64,000 nucleotides of DNA from Sphingomonadaceae bacterium (GTDB taxonomy: Bacteria > Pseudomonadota > Alphaproteobacteria > Sphingomonadales > Sphingomonadaceae): positions 124,001 to 188,000 of the forward strand of contig JASBUR010000008.1 of assembly GCA_030147805.1 (NCBI GenBank), in the 5' to 3' direction. The position numbers and the translations under genes are program-made. Shown piece after piece: positions 8,166 through 17,187 of this stretch (position 1 is the stretch's first letter; the number at the start of each line of letters is the position of its first letter). The notes below the pieces were generated by a model. That model ran no database searches and was not told the DNA's origin. It saw nothing but the letters and a program-made list of their open reading frames with translations.

Positions 8166-8594
8166 TCAGTCCTCGACGAACTCGACGACGTTGCCGGCGC
8201 AGTCGCGCACGAAGAACGCCCGGCCGAAGCTCTCGCCGACGGTGAGCACGATCTCGGCCCCCTTGGCCTTCAGCGCGGCGAGGAAGCCGTCATAGTCGCC
8301 GATCGCGAACGCCACATGCTTGTTGCCGTGGGTCCGGAGGTCGGCGTGCGGATGCCGCCGGTCCTCGGGGAGTGGCGCTGCGCCCTCGACCTCGAACATC
8401 TCCATCCGCAGGCCGTCGCGCTCGAGGAAGACCGCCTTGGCGCGAGCGCGCGGAATGTCGAACCGGCGCTCGACCGCGAAGCCGAGCATGTCGCGATACC
8501 AGGCGATGGCGGCTTCGAGATCGGGGACCGATACGCCGCCATGGTGGAAGCGCAGCGGCTGACGCGTCGCGGTCGGGGATTCGATGTCCGTCAT
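8166..8594 (-). CDS. Glyoxalase/VOC-family protein
   Basis: 142 aa, one vicinal-oxygen-chelate domain. The fold signatures are HHGGVSVPDLEAAIAWYRDMLGF, KHVAFAI and the C-terminal DCAGNVVEFVED block. His at about 17 or 18, His at about 93 and Glu near residue 140 are candidate metal ligands. The family covers glyoxalases, methylmalonyl-CoA epimerases and extradiol dioxygenases; single-domain members of this length are mostly lyases or epimerases. It is the last gene of the leftward operon that begins with the flavin reductase, starting 9 nt after the preceding dehydrogenase. Confidence 0.83.
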   Translation of the reverse strand: MTDIESPTATRQPLRFHHGGVSVPDLEAAIAWYRDMLGFAVERRFDIPRARAKAVFLERDGLRMEMFEVEGAAPLPEDRRHPHADLRTHGNKHVAFAIGDYDGFLAALKAKGAEIVLTVGESFGRAFFVRDCAGNVVEFVED

Positions 8595-8603
8595 CCGCCG
8601 ACC

Positions 8604-9485
8604 CTATATCTCGCCGGCGGAATCGCGCACCATCTTGCCGAGCGCCGCCCAGTCGATGTCGGCGCCATGCTGCGCGACGAGGCCGCGCAGCCGATCGCGC
8701 ACGATGCCGAGCAACGGCGCCGGCACCCGAACGTTCTCTGCCGCCGAATCGAGCAGCCGCATGTCCTTGAGGCCAAGCTCGGCGGCGAAGCCGGCGGGGC
8801 GGAAGCGGTCGTTCACCAGCATCGCGCCATAGTTGCGGTAGATCGGCGAGTCGAACAGCGTGCCCGTCATGACGCCGAGCATCGTCTCGCGGTCGACGCC
8901 GTGCCGCCCGGCGATCGTCATCGCCTCGGCCATCGCCTCGACCGCCGCCATGATCATGAAATTGCCCGACAGCTTGACGATGTTGGCCTGCGAGGGCGTG
9001 TCGCCGACGACGAAGCTGCGGCGCCCCAGCGCGTCGAACAGCGGCTGGCACCGGTCGATGTCGGCGGCCGCCCCGGCGGCGACGATGAACAGTGCGGCCT
9101 GCGCCGCCGCGTCGGGACGGCCGAACACCGGCGCCGAGACGAAGCCCTGATCCTGCGCCGCATGCGCCGCCGCCAGGCCATCGGCGCAGGCGACGCTGAT
9201 CGTGCTCATCGAGACGTGGAGCGCCCCGGCGCGCAAGCCGGCGACGAGGCCGTCGCTGCCGAGCGTCACCGCTTCGAGCGCCGCATCGTCGGCCAGCATG
9301 GTCACCGCGCAGTCGGCCGCCGCCGCCGCCGCGGCGGGCGTCGCCGCGAGCGTCGCGCCCGCCTCGACCAGCGCCGCGGCGCGCTCGGGCGACCGGTTCC
9401 AGACCTGCAGCCGGTGGCCGGCGGCGACGAGGTTACGCGCCATCGGGCCGCCCATGCCGCCGAGACCGATGAAGGCGATATCCAT
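8604..9485 (-). CDS. NAD(P)-dependent 3-hydroxyisobutyrate-dehydrogenase-type oxidoreductase (copy 1)
   Basis: 293 aa, the standard beta-hydroxyacid dehydrogenase length. It has an N-terminal Rossmann motif GLGGMGGPMARNL (residues 7-19), the substrate-binding block with VSAPVFG, and the catalytic lysine in NIVKLSGNF. These enzymes oxidise a 3-hydroxy acid to an aldehyde or keto acid, or reduce tartronate semialdehyde-type products. It lies between the CocE hydrolase and the VOC gene. A second homologue is encoded three genes upstream in the same operon (11263-12144) but is clearly divergent, so two different hydroxy acids or two steps are plausible. Confidence 0.88.
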   Translation of the reverse strand: MDIAFIGLGGMGGPMARNLVAAGHRLQVWNRSPERAAALVEAGATLAATPAAAAAAADCAVTMLADDAALEAVTLGSDGLVAGLRAGALHVSMSTISVACADGLAAAHAAQDQGFVSAPVFGRPDAAAQAALFIVAAGAAADIDRCQPLFDALGRRSFVVGDTPSQANIVKLSGNFMIMAAVEAMAEAMTIAGRHGVDRETMLGVMTGTLFDSPIYRNYGAMLVNDRFRPAGFAAELGLKDMRLLDSAAENVRVPAPLLGIVRDRLRGLVAQHGADIDWAALGKMVRDSAGEI

Positions 9486-9520
9486 GTTCAGGCTCCTCGT
9501 CGCGCCCGCGGGCGCCCGCG

Positions 9521-11260
9521 TCAGATGATCGGCAGCAGCAGATACGGCCGGCGGCTGGCGTCGCTGTGCAGCGTCGTCTGCCCCGCGAAGATCTCGGCCG
9601 GCCGGTCGCGCGGGTCGTCGTGCAGGAACGGCCCGCAGCCGCGCAGCTCGTTCTTGAAGTTCGACTGCTTGCCGCCGCTCGCGCCATAATCATAGTCGCG
9701 GCCGCGGATCGTCAGCGCGATGCGGCACCCCTTCGGCACGACGATGCTCGTCGGCCAGATCTCGACGTCGAGCTCGACGGGCGCGCCGGGGACGAGCGGC
9801 TGAGGCTCGTCATGCGTGTGATAGGGGCGATAGGGCTCGCTCAGCGCCGGGTCGAGCTTGCGGTGCGAGGCCCGCAGCCAGCCCTGGCCGATCGGGGTGT
9901 GCGGGTCGATCGCGCCCTGGAACACCACTTCGCGGAGGTCGGACGTGAACACGCGCAGCACCGCGAAGATGTCGGCATCGGTCGTCGACGAGGAGGCGAA
10001 CAGCTTCACCGCGCTCGGACCGGTGATCTCGGTATCGGCGGCGACCGGCGCGGTCAGGAAGGTCACGCCGTCGCCCATCGCGTCGAAGCCGAGCGCCGCG
10101 TCGCCGTCCACCGTTCCCTCGCCCATCGAGCCGTCGGCGAGATCGAGGTAGAAGCGCGTCCAACGCGTGCGCGGGATCGGCCACGCCGCCTCGGTACGCT
10201 CCTCGAAGCGGTCGACATGGCGGACCTGCAGCCGGACCGGCGGCTCGTCGGCCCAGCTCGCGGCGTCGCCTTTGAGGTAATGATCGAAGAAGCGCTTCTG
10301 CAGCTGCCGGCCATAGTCGGTGTAGAAATGCGTCCAATGCTCGAGGCCATGCGCCTCGAGCCACTTCTCGGTCGAGGCGGCGCGGACGAAGCCCTCGAAA
10401 TTGCCGCGCGTGTGCAGCCCCTGACCGCCCCAGTTGGCGGCCGTCAGGAAGGGCACCGTCACCTTGGCCCAGTCGGGCGACCGCGCCTTGTGGTAGTCGT
10501 CGTCGAGCGGGTGCGCGAGGATCTCGCTCCCGAAGTCGCAGCGGTTGGCGGCGAGCGTCGCCTCGTCGAGCAGTTCGTCGCCGCACACCAGCTCGCCGGT
10601 CACCGCGCTCCGCCGTCCGCGCTCGCCGATGCCGTACTGGACGGTCTTGACCTGCATGTCGGACCAGTTGGCCCAGAAGGTGCTCAGGATGCCGCCATGA
10701 TGAGTCATGTCGCGATAGAAGTCGGTCGCACCCTCCCAGATGCACATCGCGGCGAGATGCGGCGGCTGCAGCGACGCCACCTGCCACTGGTTGATGCCGA
10801 AATAGGAGACGCCGTTGAGGCCGACCTTGCCGTTCGACCAGGGCTGGACGCCGGCCCATTCGATGCATTCGTAGAAGTCGCGCGTCTCGCGCGGCGAGAA
10901 ATGATCGATGTAGCCGGGCGACGCGCCGCAGCCGCGGCTGTCGACGCGCACCACCGCATAGCCCTCGGGCACCCACTTCTCGGGGTCGACGACTTCCCAA
11001 TTCTGATATTTGTTCGACGATCCCGCGGTGACGTCGGGGTGCTTGTCCGCCATCGTCTTCCAGGCGCTCGGATAGCCCTCCTGGAAGGCGAGCCCCTTGG
11101 CGTAGGGGCCGTGCGTCAGCAGCACCGGATAGGCACCGTCGGCGATCGGCCGGAACACGTCGGCGTAGAGCAGCGCGCCGTCGTCCATCGCGATGGCGAC
11201 GTTCCAGTCGATCCGCATGCCGTCGCGCTCCTCGCTCCGCGCCGCCTGAACTTGCCCCAT
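9521..11260 (-). CDS. CocE/NonD-family serine hydrolase (X-Pro dipeptidyl-peptidase fold)
   Basis: 579 aa. The N-terminal alpha/beta-hydrolase part carries the nucleophile elbow GVSYFG (GxSYxG) and the VRVDSRGCGASPG block; the C-terminal beta-sandwich is typical of the X-Pro/cocaine-esterase family. The family hydrolyses esters and some amides or beta-lactams. No signal peptide is visible, so it should be cytoplasmic. A Shine-Dalgarno (AGGGAG) lies 7 nt before ATG 11260, and the gene follows the second dehydrogenase after 2 nt. In the operon it likely opens an ester or amide of an intermediate; the natural substrate is unknown. Confidence 0.88.
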   Translation of the reverse strand: MGQVQAARSEERDGMRIDWNVAIAMDDGALLYADVFRPIADGAYPVLLTHGPYAKGLAFQEGYPSAWKTMADKHPDVTAGSSNKYQNWEVVDPEKWVPEGYAVVRVDSRGCGASPGYIDHFSPRETRDFYECIEWAGVQPWSNGKVGLNGVSYFGINQWQVASLQPPHLAAMCIWEGATDFYRDMTHHGGILSTFWANWSDMQVKTVQYGIGERGRRSAVTGELVCGDELLDEATLAANRCDFGSEILAHPLDDDYHKARSPDWAKVTVPFLTAANWGGQGLHTRGNFEGFVRAASTEKWLEAHGLEHWTHFYTDYGRQLQKRFFDHYLKGDAASWADEPPVRLQVRHVDRFEERTEAAWPIPRTRWTRFYLDLADGSMGEGTVDGDAALGFDAMGDGVTFLTAPVAADTEITGPSAVKLFASSSTTDADIFAVLRVFTSDLREVVFQGAIDPHTPIGQGWLRASHRKLDPALSEPYRPYHTHDEPQPLVPGAPVELDVEIWPTSIVVPKGCRIALTIRGRDYDYGASGGKQSNFKNELRGCGPFLHDDPRDRPAEIFAGQTTLHSDASRRPYLLLPII

Positions 11261-11262
11261 CG

Positions 11263-12144
11263 TCAGTCTCCCTGAATTGCCGTCCGGTCGGGGAAGGAGA
11301 GCGCCACGGCCGCGGTATCGAACTCGCCATAGCCGCGGTCGAGTGCAGCCTCATAGAGCGGCGCGACCGCGTCGAGGAGTGGCGTCGCGACGCCGACCTC
11401 GGCCGCGAACTCCCCGAGCGCCGCCATGTCCTTTGCCCAGACCGACAATTTCATCGTCGCCGGCGTGAAGCGTTCATCGGCGATCAGCGGCGCGCGCAGT
11501 TCGAAGATGCGCGAATTGCCCGCGCCCGCGGTGATCCCTTCGATCAGCGCGTCGGCGGCCAGGCCGGCGGCGACGCCCAGCCGCATCGCCTCCGCCGTCG
11601 CGACATTGTGGATCGCCACGAGATGATTGGCGACCAGCTTCATCCGCGTGCCGTTGCCAAAGGCGCCGAAATCGATCGTGCGGCGCGCGAACCGATCGAA
11701 GACGGGCTGCAGGTCGCGCACCGCTTCGCTATCGCCGCTGGCGTAGATCACGGCATCCTTCACCGCCATCTGCGCGCCGGTACCGCTGATCGGGCAGTCG
11801 AGCAGCCGGTGACCGCTTGGCGCGAGCCGCTGCTGCAGCGCCAGCTTGTCGGCCAGCGGCAGCGTGCTCATCTCGACGATGGTCCGGGGCCCTGCCGCGC
11901 ACACCGCGATGGCTTCCGCCACCGCGTTCACCGCCGCCGCGCTGGCGAGGCTCAGCAGGATCGGTGCTTCGTCATCGGCCACCAGCGCCGCGATCGACCC
12001 GACGACGTCCACCCCGACCGACGCGGTGCGTTCCATCGCCGCCGGGTCGATGTCGTAGCCGCGCACCGTCACCCCGGCTGCCGCCAGGTGCCGGGCGATC
12101 GCGCCGCCCATGATGCCGAGGCCGGCGACCGCGACGGCGGTCAT
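11263..12144 (-). CDS. NAD(P)-dependent 3-hydroxyisobutyrate-dehydrogenase-type oxidoreductase (copy 2)
   Basis: 293 aa, with the Rossmann motif GLGIMGGAIARHL, the DCPISGTGAQ substrate-binding block and a catalytic lysine in RMKLVANHLVA. It is a paralogue-type relative of 8604-9485 but differs through most of its length. ATG 12144 overlaps the stop of the alpha/beta hydrolase gene by 4 nt, so the two are coupled. An in-frame start at 12546 would lie within that hydrolase gene and is rejected. The role is oxidation or reduction of a small hydroxy acid in the same pathway. Confidence 0.87.
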   Translation of the reverse strand: MTAVAVAGLGIMGGAIARHLAAAGVTVRGYDIDPAAMERTASVGVDVVGSIAALVADDEAPILLSLASAAAVNAVAEAIAVCAAGPRTIVEMSTLPLADKLALQQRLAPSGHRLLDCPISGTGAQMAVKDAVIYASGDSEAVRDLQPVFDRFARRTIDFGAFGNGTRMKLVANHLVAIHNVATAEAMRLGVAAGLAADALIEGITAGAGNSRIFELRAPLIADERFTPATMKLSVWAKDMAALGEFAAEVGVATPLLDAVAPLYEAALDRGYGEFDTAAVALSFPDRTAIQGD

Positions 12145-12950
12145 GCGGCGTCCGCGTCGGCCAGGAAGCCGACGACGGCGTCGTTGAACGCCGCTTCCTG
12201 CTCGAGATTGCTCAGATGCGCCGCCCCCGCGATCTCGACGAGCGAGGCGCCGGGAACGAGCGCGCACATCTCGCGCATCGCCGCGGGATGCAGCCCGTCT
12301 TCGGCGCCGACAACGAACCGGGTCGGTCGCCGGATCTCGGGCAGGCGGGGCTTCAGCGCCAGGCGTTCGAGCGCGCGCGTGGCACCGATATAGCCCGCGG
12401 GCGACGTGCCCTCGATCATCGCGCGGACCGCGCCGACGAAGGGCGGCGCGGCGGCCAGCGTGGCCGGGGTGAACCAAGTGGGGAGCGTCGTCTCCGCGAT
12501 CGCCGCGAGGCCGCCGTCGCGCAGCAGCGCGCGGCGCTGCGCCCACATCGCGCGGAAAGCGTCGGGGGCGTCGGACCGACAGTCGGCGGCGACGACCCGG
12601 GTGACCTTGTCGGGAACATCGAGCGCGAGCTGCAACGCGATCATGCCGCCGAGCGACAGGCCGAGCACCGCCGACCGTTCGATGCCGAGCGCGTGCCAGA
12701 TCGCGACGACGTCCTGCGCGAGCAGGTCGAGGCGATAGTCGGGATCGCCCGCCTCGGAGCGGCCGTGGCCGCGCAGGTCGATCCGCAGCACCGAAAAGTC
12801 ACGCTCGAGGACGGGCATCTGCGCATCCCAGAGCCGGCGATCGGTCGCGAGCGAATGCAGGCAGGTGAGCCACGGCCGGCCGGCCTCGCCCGCCACGTCG
12901 ACGTACAGCTCGACCTCGGCCGCCGCGATCAGCCTGCCCTGCTTCGCCAT
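12141..12950 (-). CDS. Alpha/beta hydrolase (enol-lactonase/RutD-like)
   Basis: 269 aa. The nucleophile elbow is GLSLGGM (Ser about 99), the acid is in GAEDGLHP and the base is His in GAAHLSN, so the triad is complete. The overall architecture matches 3-oxoadipate enol-lactonases and RutD-type aminoacrylate hydrolases. It starts directly after the luciferase-like monooxygenase gene, with no intergenic gap. It may hydrolyse the oxygenated product of that enzyme. No leader peptide is seen, so it is cytoplasmic. Confidence 0.87.
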   Translation of the reverse strand: MAKQGRLIAAAEVELYVDVAGEAGRPWLTCLHSLATDRRLWDAQMPVLERDFSVLRIDLRGHGRSEAGDPDYRLDLLAQDVVAIWHALGIERSAVLGLSLGGMIALQLALDVPDKVTRVVAADCRSDAPDAFRAMWAQRRALLRDGGLAAIAETTLPTWFTPATLAAAPPFVGAVRAMIEGTSPAGYIGATRALERLALKPRLPEIRRPTRFVVGAEDGLHPAAMREMCALVPGASLVEIAGAAHLSNLEQEAAFNDAVVGFLADADAA

Positions 12951-14060
12951 TCAGCCCGCCGCGGCCGTCGCTGGCGTCGACGCGGGATTCGCGAAGCGCG
13001 GGGCAATCTTCTCCGCCAGAAGCTCCATCGACCGAATGGCGAGCGCCTTGTCGGCCCAGTCATGGCCGGCATAGAGCAGCGTCCCGAAATCGCCGACCTG
13101 CTCGCGGAACGCCGCGAGATCGTCGGCGACCTTCTCGGGCGTACCCCAGATCACGAGGTCGTCGACGACCGTTTCGACGGTGACCGAGCTGTCGGGCGCG
13201 TTCTGGTCGCGCTTGAACAGGTTGGCGCGGCCGTTGCGAAGCATCTTGGTGACGATCGAGCGATAATAACTGTGATAGGGGCCGTCGGGCGAGGTCGCGT
13301 AGCGGCGCGCGGTTTCGAGATCGTCGGCGACGAAGATGCTCTTGGCGACGCGCCAGTTGGCAAAATCGGCGGGCCGCCCGGCGAGCGCGCAGCCCTCGAC
13401 ATATTTGGGCCAGTGCGTCTTCACCCATTGCGGGAGCAGGAAGTTGGCCGAGATTGGATCCCAGCCGCGCGCCGCCGCCTCGGTAACGCCCTTCGAGAAG
13501 GGCGCGACCGCGGTGACGACGATCGGCGGGTGCGGACGCTGATAGGGTTTGAGAATATGGCCCTGGCCGAGCTCGGGAATGTGCGTCCGCGCCGTCGACA
13601 CCGTCCAATGCTCGCCGACGCGCTCGTAGGGAGCTTCGCCCGACCAGATGGCGAGGATATGGTCCATCGCCTCGACGAACATCGCGGTGCGATCCTTGTC
13701 GAGGTTGCCGAACACTTCGGCATCGGACAACAGCCCGCCGGGGCTGACGCCGAAGTTGAAACGCCCCTCCGCCATATGATCGACCATCGCCACCTGCGCG
13801 GCGACCATCGCCGGGTGATAGCAGGGCAGGTTCACCGTGCCCGTCCCCAGACGGATCGACTTGGTCTCGTTGAGCAGCCAGGCGATGAAGATCAGCGACG
13901 AGGTGATCGTCTCGGCGCCGTCGGTGACATGCTCGCCGAAATAGCCCTCGGTAAAGCCGAGGCGATCGGCGACGAGCGCCAACTCACGGTCCTCCTTCAG
14001 CGTTTCGGTGACGCTGCGCCCCAGGGGGTGGATAGGCATCGTGAAGAAGCCGAGATGCAT
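12951..14060 (-). CDS. LLM-class (luciferase-like) flavin-dependent monooxygenase
   Basis: 369 aa TIM-barrel oxygenase of the bacterial luciferase superfamily. It begins MHLGFFTMPIHP and shows the GYFGEHVTD segment and the YHPAMVAAQVAM and RFNFGVSPGG blocks of group A LLM enzymes. These use reduced FMN supplied by a separate reductase to insert oxygen; relatives cleave C-N, C-S or C=O bonds. The reductase gene ends 14 nt upstream, forming the expected two-component system. It resembles RutA-type pairs in organisation, but nothing here fixes the substrate. Confidence 0.9.
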   Translation of the reverse strand: MHLGFFTMPIHPLGRSVTETLKEDRELALVADRLGFTEGYFGEHVTDGAETITSSLIFIAWLLNETKSIRLGTGTVNLPCYHPAMVAAQVAMVDHMAEGRFNFGVSPGGLLSDAEVFGNLDKDRTAMFVEAMDHILAIWSGEAPYERVGEHWTVSTARTHIPELGQGHILKPYQRPHPPIVVTAVAPFSKGVTEAAARGWDPISANFLLPQWVKTHWPKYVEGCALAGRPADFANWRVAKSIFVADDLETARRYATSPDGPYHSYYRSIVTKMLRNGRANLFKRDQNAPDSSVTVETVVDDLVIWGTPEKVADDLAAFREQVGDFGTLLYAGHDWADKALAIRSMELLAEKIAPRFANPASTPATAAAG

Positions 14061-14074
14061 AAGCCGTATCGCTT

Positions 14075-14596
14075 TCAGTTGAGGCTGGCGATCGCCGCGG
14101 GCCGGCAGTAGCGGCCGGCGCTGTAGATCAGCGGGTCGCCGTCGCGGAACACGAAGCGCTCCACCAGTCCGATGAAGATGATGTGATCACCGGCCTCGAT
14201 CTGCTGATCGGTGCGGCATTCGAAATGGGCGAGGCTCTCGGGCAGGATGGGGCAGCCGCCGAGGCCGCCGTCATGGTCGACGCCCGCGAACTTGTCGGCG
14301 GCCGGAGTCGCGAAATGGCGCGAGAGATGACCCTGGTCTTCGGTCAATATGTTGACCGCGAAATGCTGCGACCGGGCAAAGCTCGTCAGGCAGGGCGAGC
14401 TCTTGCGCAGGCTCCACAGCACCATCGGCGGGTCGAGCGACAGCGAGCTGAACGAGTTGACGGTCAGCCCTTCGGTCTTGCCCTCGGGCGACCGCGTGGT
14501 GATGACGGTGATGCCCGTGGCGAAGCGGCCCAGCGCGGAGCGCAGCCGCCGCGCCTCTTCCATGCTTACCTGATCCGTCGCTGAGGTTGTTTGCAT
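14075..14596 (-). CDS. Flavin reductase (RutF/HpaC-like)
   Basis: 173 aa FMN-binding split-barrel protein. The core LGRFATGITVITT, VNSFSSLSLDPPMVLWSL and FAVNILTEDQ is typical of NAD(P)H:flavin oxidoreductases that feed two-component monooxygenases. It is the first gene of the leftward operon and presumably supplies reduced FMN to the LLM enzyme next to it. The start is ambiguous: ATG 14596 gives 173 aa with a weak Shine-Dalgarno, while ATG 14563 has AGG five bases upstream and gives 162 aa. The divergent LysR gene starts 105 bp away. Confidence 0.88.
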   Translation of the reverse strand: MQTTSATDQVSMEEARRLRSALGRFATGITVITTRSPEGKTEGLTVNSFSSLSLDPPMVLWSLRKSSPCLTSFARSQHFAVNILTEDQGHLSRHFATPAADKFAGVDHDGGLGGCPILPESLAHFECRTDQQIEAGDHIIFIGLVERFVFRDGDPLIYSAGRYCRPAAIASLN

Positions 14597-14701
14597 CGTC
14601 TCGACACTTGGGCAGTTGCCGGCAAATGTCGGGGAGGCGCGGGCCGATGGAAAATGATTAAATCGGCGACATCGCATCACGAAAGTTGATATAGTCGGGG
14701 C

Positions 14702-15601
14702 ATGCAGAGCTTTCGTCTCTTCGTCGCGGCCTATGAGGAGCGGTCGTTCACGCTGGCGGCGGCGCGCGAGCATGCGACGCAATCCGGCGTCTCGCAGCAC
14801 ATCCGCAACCTCGAACAGCGGCACGGCGTGCAGCTGTTCCAGCGCGAGCGGGGGCGCGTCCAGCCGACGCCGGCCGCCGACGTCTTCTACGTCCATTGCC
14901 TCGCCACGCTTCGCGCCACCGACGCGGCGCTCGCCTCGCTGAAGCCGTTCGTCGAGGGGCTGACCGGCGAGGCGGCGGTCGGGGTGATGCCGACGGTCAG
15001 CGCGGGCGCGCTCGCGCCGGCGCTCGTCACCTTCCGCGCGCGCCATCCCAACGCGCGCGTCCATGTCGTCGAGGCCTATAGCGGGGCGCTCACCAACATG
15101 GTGGCCGGCGACGAACTCGACTTCGCGATCGTGCCGGCGATGCCGCCGATCGCGGCGCTTCGCCTCCGACCGTTCTTTCGTACCGAGGAGACGCTGGTGT
15201 CACGGCGCGTGGGCCCCGGGGGTGAACCGGGTGCCGCCCGGCTGAGCGACTTCAGCCAGCTTCGACTCGTCCTGCCCGAGGCGGGAAATGTGCGCACCGA
15301 CAGCATCCGCACGTTCCTGGCCGCCCATTCGGTCGAGATCACCGAGTTCATCGAACTCAATTCGATGATGGCGACGCTCGACCTCATCGCCCGGTCCGAC
15401 TGGAGCGCGATCCTGCCGGGACTGATGATGGCGGCGCATTCGCACCACCCCGATCTGCTGGTCCGGCCGCTCGAACCCGCGCTGCCGCTTGAGCTGGTGG
15501 TGGCCGAACCGGCCCGCAGGGCACCATCGCCCGTGGCCGTCGCGTTTCGCGACATTCTTCTCGACGCCTGCGAAGGGCTGGTCGCCGGCCGCGCTGGCTG
15601 A
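14702..15601 (+). CDS. LysR-family transcriptional regulator
   Basis: 299 aa. The N-terminal winged helix (FRLFVAAYEERSFTLAAA, then SQSGVSQHIRNLE in slightly diverged form) occupies residues 1-60, followed by a periplasmic-binding-protein-like effector domain. It is divergent from the flavin reductase/monooxygenase operon with a 105-bp shared promoter region, the classic arrangement for a LysR activator of the neighbouring operon. The inducer is unknown. The region between contains an AT-rich stretch (about 14655-14700) where LysR sites would be expected. Confidence 0.9.
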   Translation: MQSFRLFVAAYEERSFTLAAAREHATQSGVSQHIRNLEQRHGVQLFQRERGRVQPTPAADVFYVHCLATLRATDAALASLKPFVEGLTGEAAVGVMPTVSAGALAPALVTFRARHPNARVHVVEAYSGALTNMVAGDELDFAIVPAMPPIAALRLRPFFRTEETLVSRRVGPGGEPGAARLSDFSQLRLVLPEAGNVRTDSIRTFLAAHSVEITEFIELNSMMATLDLIARSDWSAILPGLMMAAHSHHPDLLVRPLEPALPLELVVAEPARRAPSPVAVAFRDILLDACEGLVAGRAG

Positions 15602-15704
15602 GCCCTGCCAGCCCATACCAAAAGCGCATGGATGCACGCCGGATGCGATCTTGCTCGTCGCAGCGGCGCGCCTATGGCTGGAGCGACGGCGACAGGAGCG
15701 GCCC

Positions 15705-16850
15705 ATGACCTTTCTCACCAAGCTCGACGACGCGACGCTCGACGCGCGCGCCAAACCCGCCTTCGGCCTTTCGCAGCGAGGTCGGGCGGGGCTCGAAATC
15801 CTCGGCTCGATCCAGAAATACTCCTCCGGCCAGATCCGCCCCCGTGCGCGCGCGGTTTTTGAAGCCGATCCGGAAGCCGCGAACCTCGCCGTCGAGCATG
15901 CCGCCGATGCGAACGGCACGGGTGCGCGCGCCCGGATCGCGCGGGCCCGCCAGATCGCCGACGGGCAGCCGCTGTTCCGGCTCGAGCGCTTCCTGCAGCG
16001 CTATGTCGCCGAGGAGAATTTCAACACCGGCATTCCCGCCGTCGAAGAGCGGCGCGAACAGTTCGAGCGCTTCATGGACCTCCCCGTCGAGAGGGCCGCG
16101 GGCGGCACGCTCGAGCTGGCCGAGGTCGAGCTGCCCAAATATTTCGAGGGGGTGGAATGGCACCTCGAGCCCGGCGGCTGGGACGGCTATGATCTCTACG
16201 GCCCGCTGTTCGCCTTCGGCGTCGGACCGCTGGTGTTCAGCAAGGGCGGCTATGCCGCGGTCGGCATCGGCGACGACATCACCGAACAGCGCGTGCGCAC
16301 CGTCCGCCAGTTCCCCAAGCCGCACTATGCGCGCATCTTCGAACCGGGCTGCGGCGGCGCCACGACCTTCCGCGCGCTCAACACCGTGTTTCCCGACGCC
16401 GAGCTCGTCGGCTGCGACCTGTCCCCGCAGCTGCTGAAGAACGGCCACAAGTTTGCCGAGCGCCAGGGCCTCAAGGTGCATCTGAAGCAGCGCGACGCCG
16501 TCGACACGCGCGAGCCCGACGACAGCTTCGACGGAATCATCACCTACGCCCTGCACCACGAGCTGCCGCCCAAGGTGAACGCCCAGCTGTTCAGGGAACT
16601 GTTCCGCATCCTGAAGCCGGGCGGCGACATCGTCATTTCCGACCCGCCGCCGTTCCGGGCGGTCGACCTGTTCCACGCGGTGATTCTCGACTGGGACACC
16701 CGCAACCGCGAGGAACCGTTCTTCTCGGCGGTGCTCCACTCCAGCCTCGACGCCCAGCTCGCCGATGCCGGCTTCGAGCGGGTCGAATCCTACCCGCTGG
16801 GGCAGGACCAATATCCGTGGATCACCCGGGCCCGAAAGCCGGCGGCATGA
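15705..16850 (+). CDS. SAM-dependent class I methyltransferase
   Basis: 381 aa. A large N-terminal region of about 200 residues without a recognised fold precedes a Rossmann methyltransferase domain with motif I FEPGCGGATT (about residues 211-220), the acidic residue in LVGCDLSPQLL, and a post-motif segment ending in ILKPGGDIVISDPPP. The start has AGGAG 6 nt upstream. The N-terminal region suggests a dedicated substrate-binding domain, as in O-methyltransferases for small molecules. Its stop overlaps the next small gene (ATGA). Together they sit between two LysR genes. Confidence 0.8.
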   Translation: MTFLTKLDDATLDARAKPAFGLSQRGRAGLEILGSIQKYSSGQIRPRARAVFEADPEAANLAVEHAADANGTGARARIARARQIADGQPLFRLERFLQRYVAEENFNTGIPAVEERREQFERFMDLPVERAAGGTLELAEVELPKYFEGVEWHLEPGGWDGYDLYGPLFAFGVGPLVFSKGGYAAVGIGDDITEQRVRTVRQFPKPHYARIFEPGCGGATTFRALNTVFPDAELVGCDLSPQLLKNGHKFAERQGLKVHLKQRDAVDTREPDDSFDGIITYALHHELPPKVNAQLFRELFRILKPGGDIVISDPPPFRAVDLFHAVILDWDTRNREEPFFSAVLHSSLDAQLADAGFERVESYPLGQDQYPWITRARKPAA

Positions 16851-17167
16851 GCGAGGACAGGATGACGACCGATGCCCGGCTCGATACCGGCAACGTGGAT
16901 GACCTCGGCCGCATGCTGATGGCGCTCGTCCAGGAAGTGTGGGTGATGCGCGACCGCATGGCCATCACCGAATTGCTGTTGGCCGAGCGCGCCGGCATCA
17001 CCGCCGCCGACATCGACGACTATGTGCCGAGCGCCGCGACGCGGGCCGAGCTGGAACGGCTGCGCGACCAATTCGCGGCACGCATCGTCGGCGCGCCGAT
17101 CGCCGCGCGCGAGCGCAGCGTCGACCAGATCCTCGCGCGCGCCGGATTCGCTGGCAAGGTGGCGTGA
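16847..17167 (+). CDS. Small conserved protein coupled to the methyltransferase
   Basis: 106 aa, mostly helical and acidic. I do not recognise a family. Visible features are a helical segment with LMALVQEVWVMRDRMAITELLL and a following ADIDDY...ATRAELERLRDQFAARI stretch that could form a short coiled coil. The start overlaps the methyltransferase stop, so it is probably a partner or chaperone of that enzyme. It ends 20 nt before the second LysR gene. Confidence 0.7.
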   Translation: MSEDRMTTDARLDTGNVDDLGRMLMALVQEVWVMRDRMAITELLLAERAGITAADIDDYVPSAATRAELERLRDQFAARIVGAPIAARERSVDQILARAGFAGKVA

Positions 17168-17187
17168 TTTCCGCATAGCTGCGCCGC

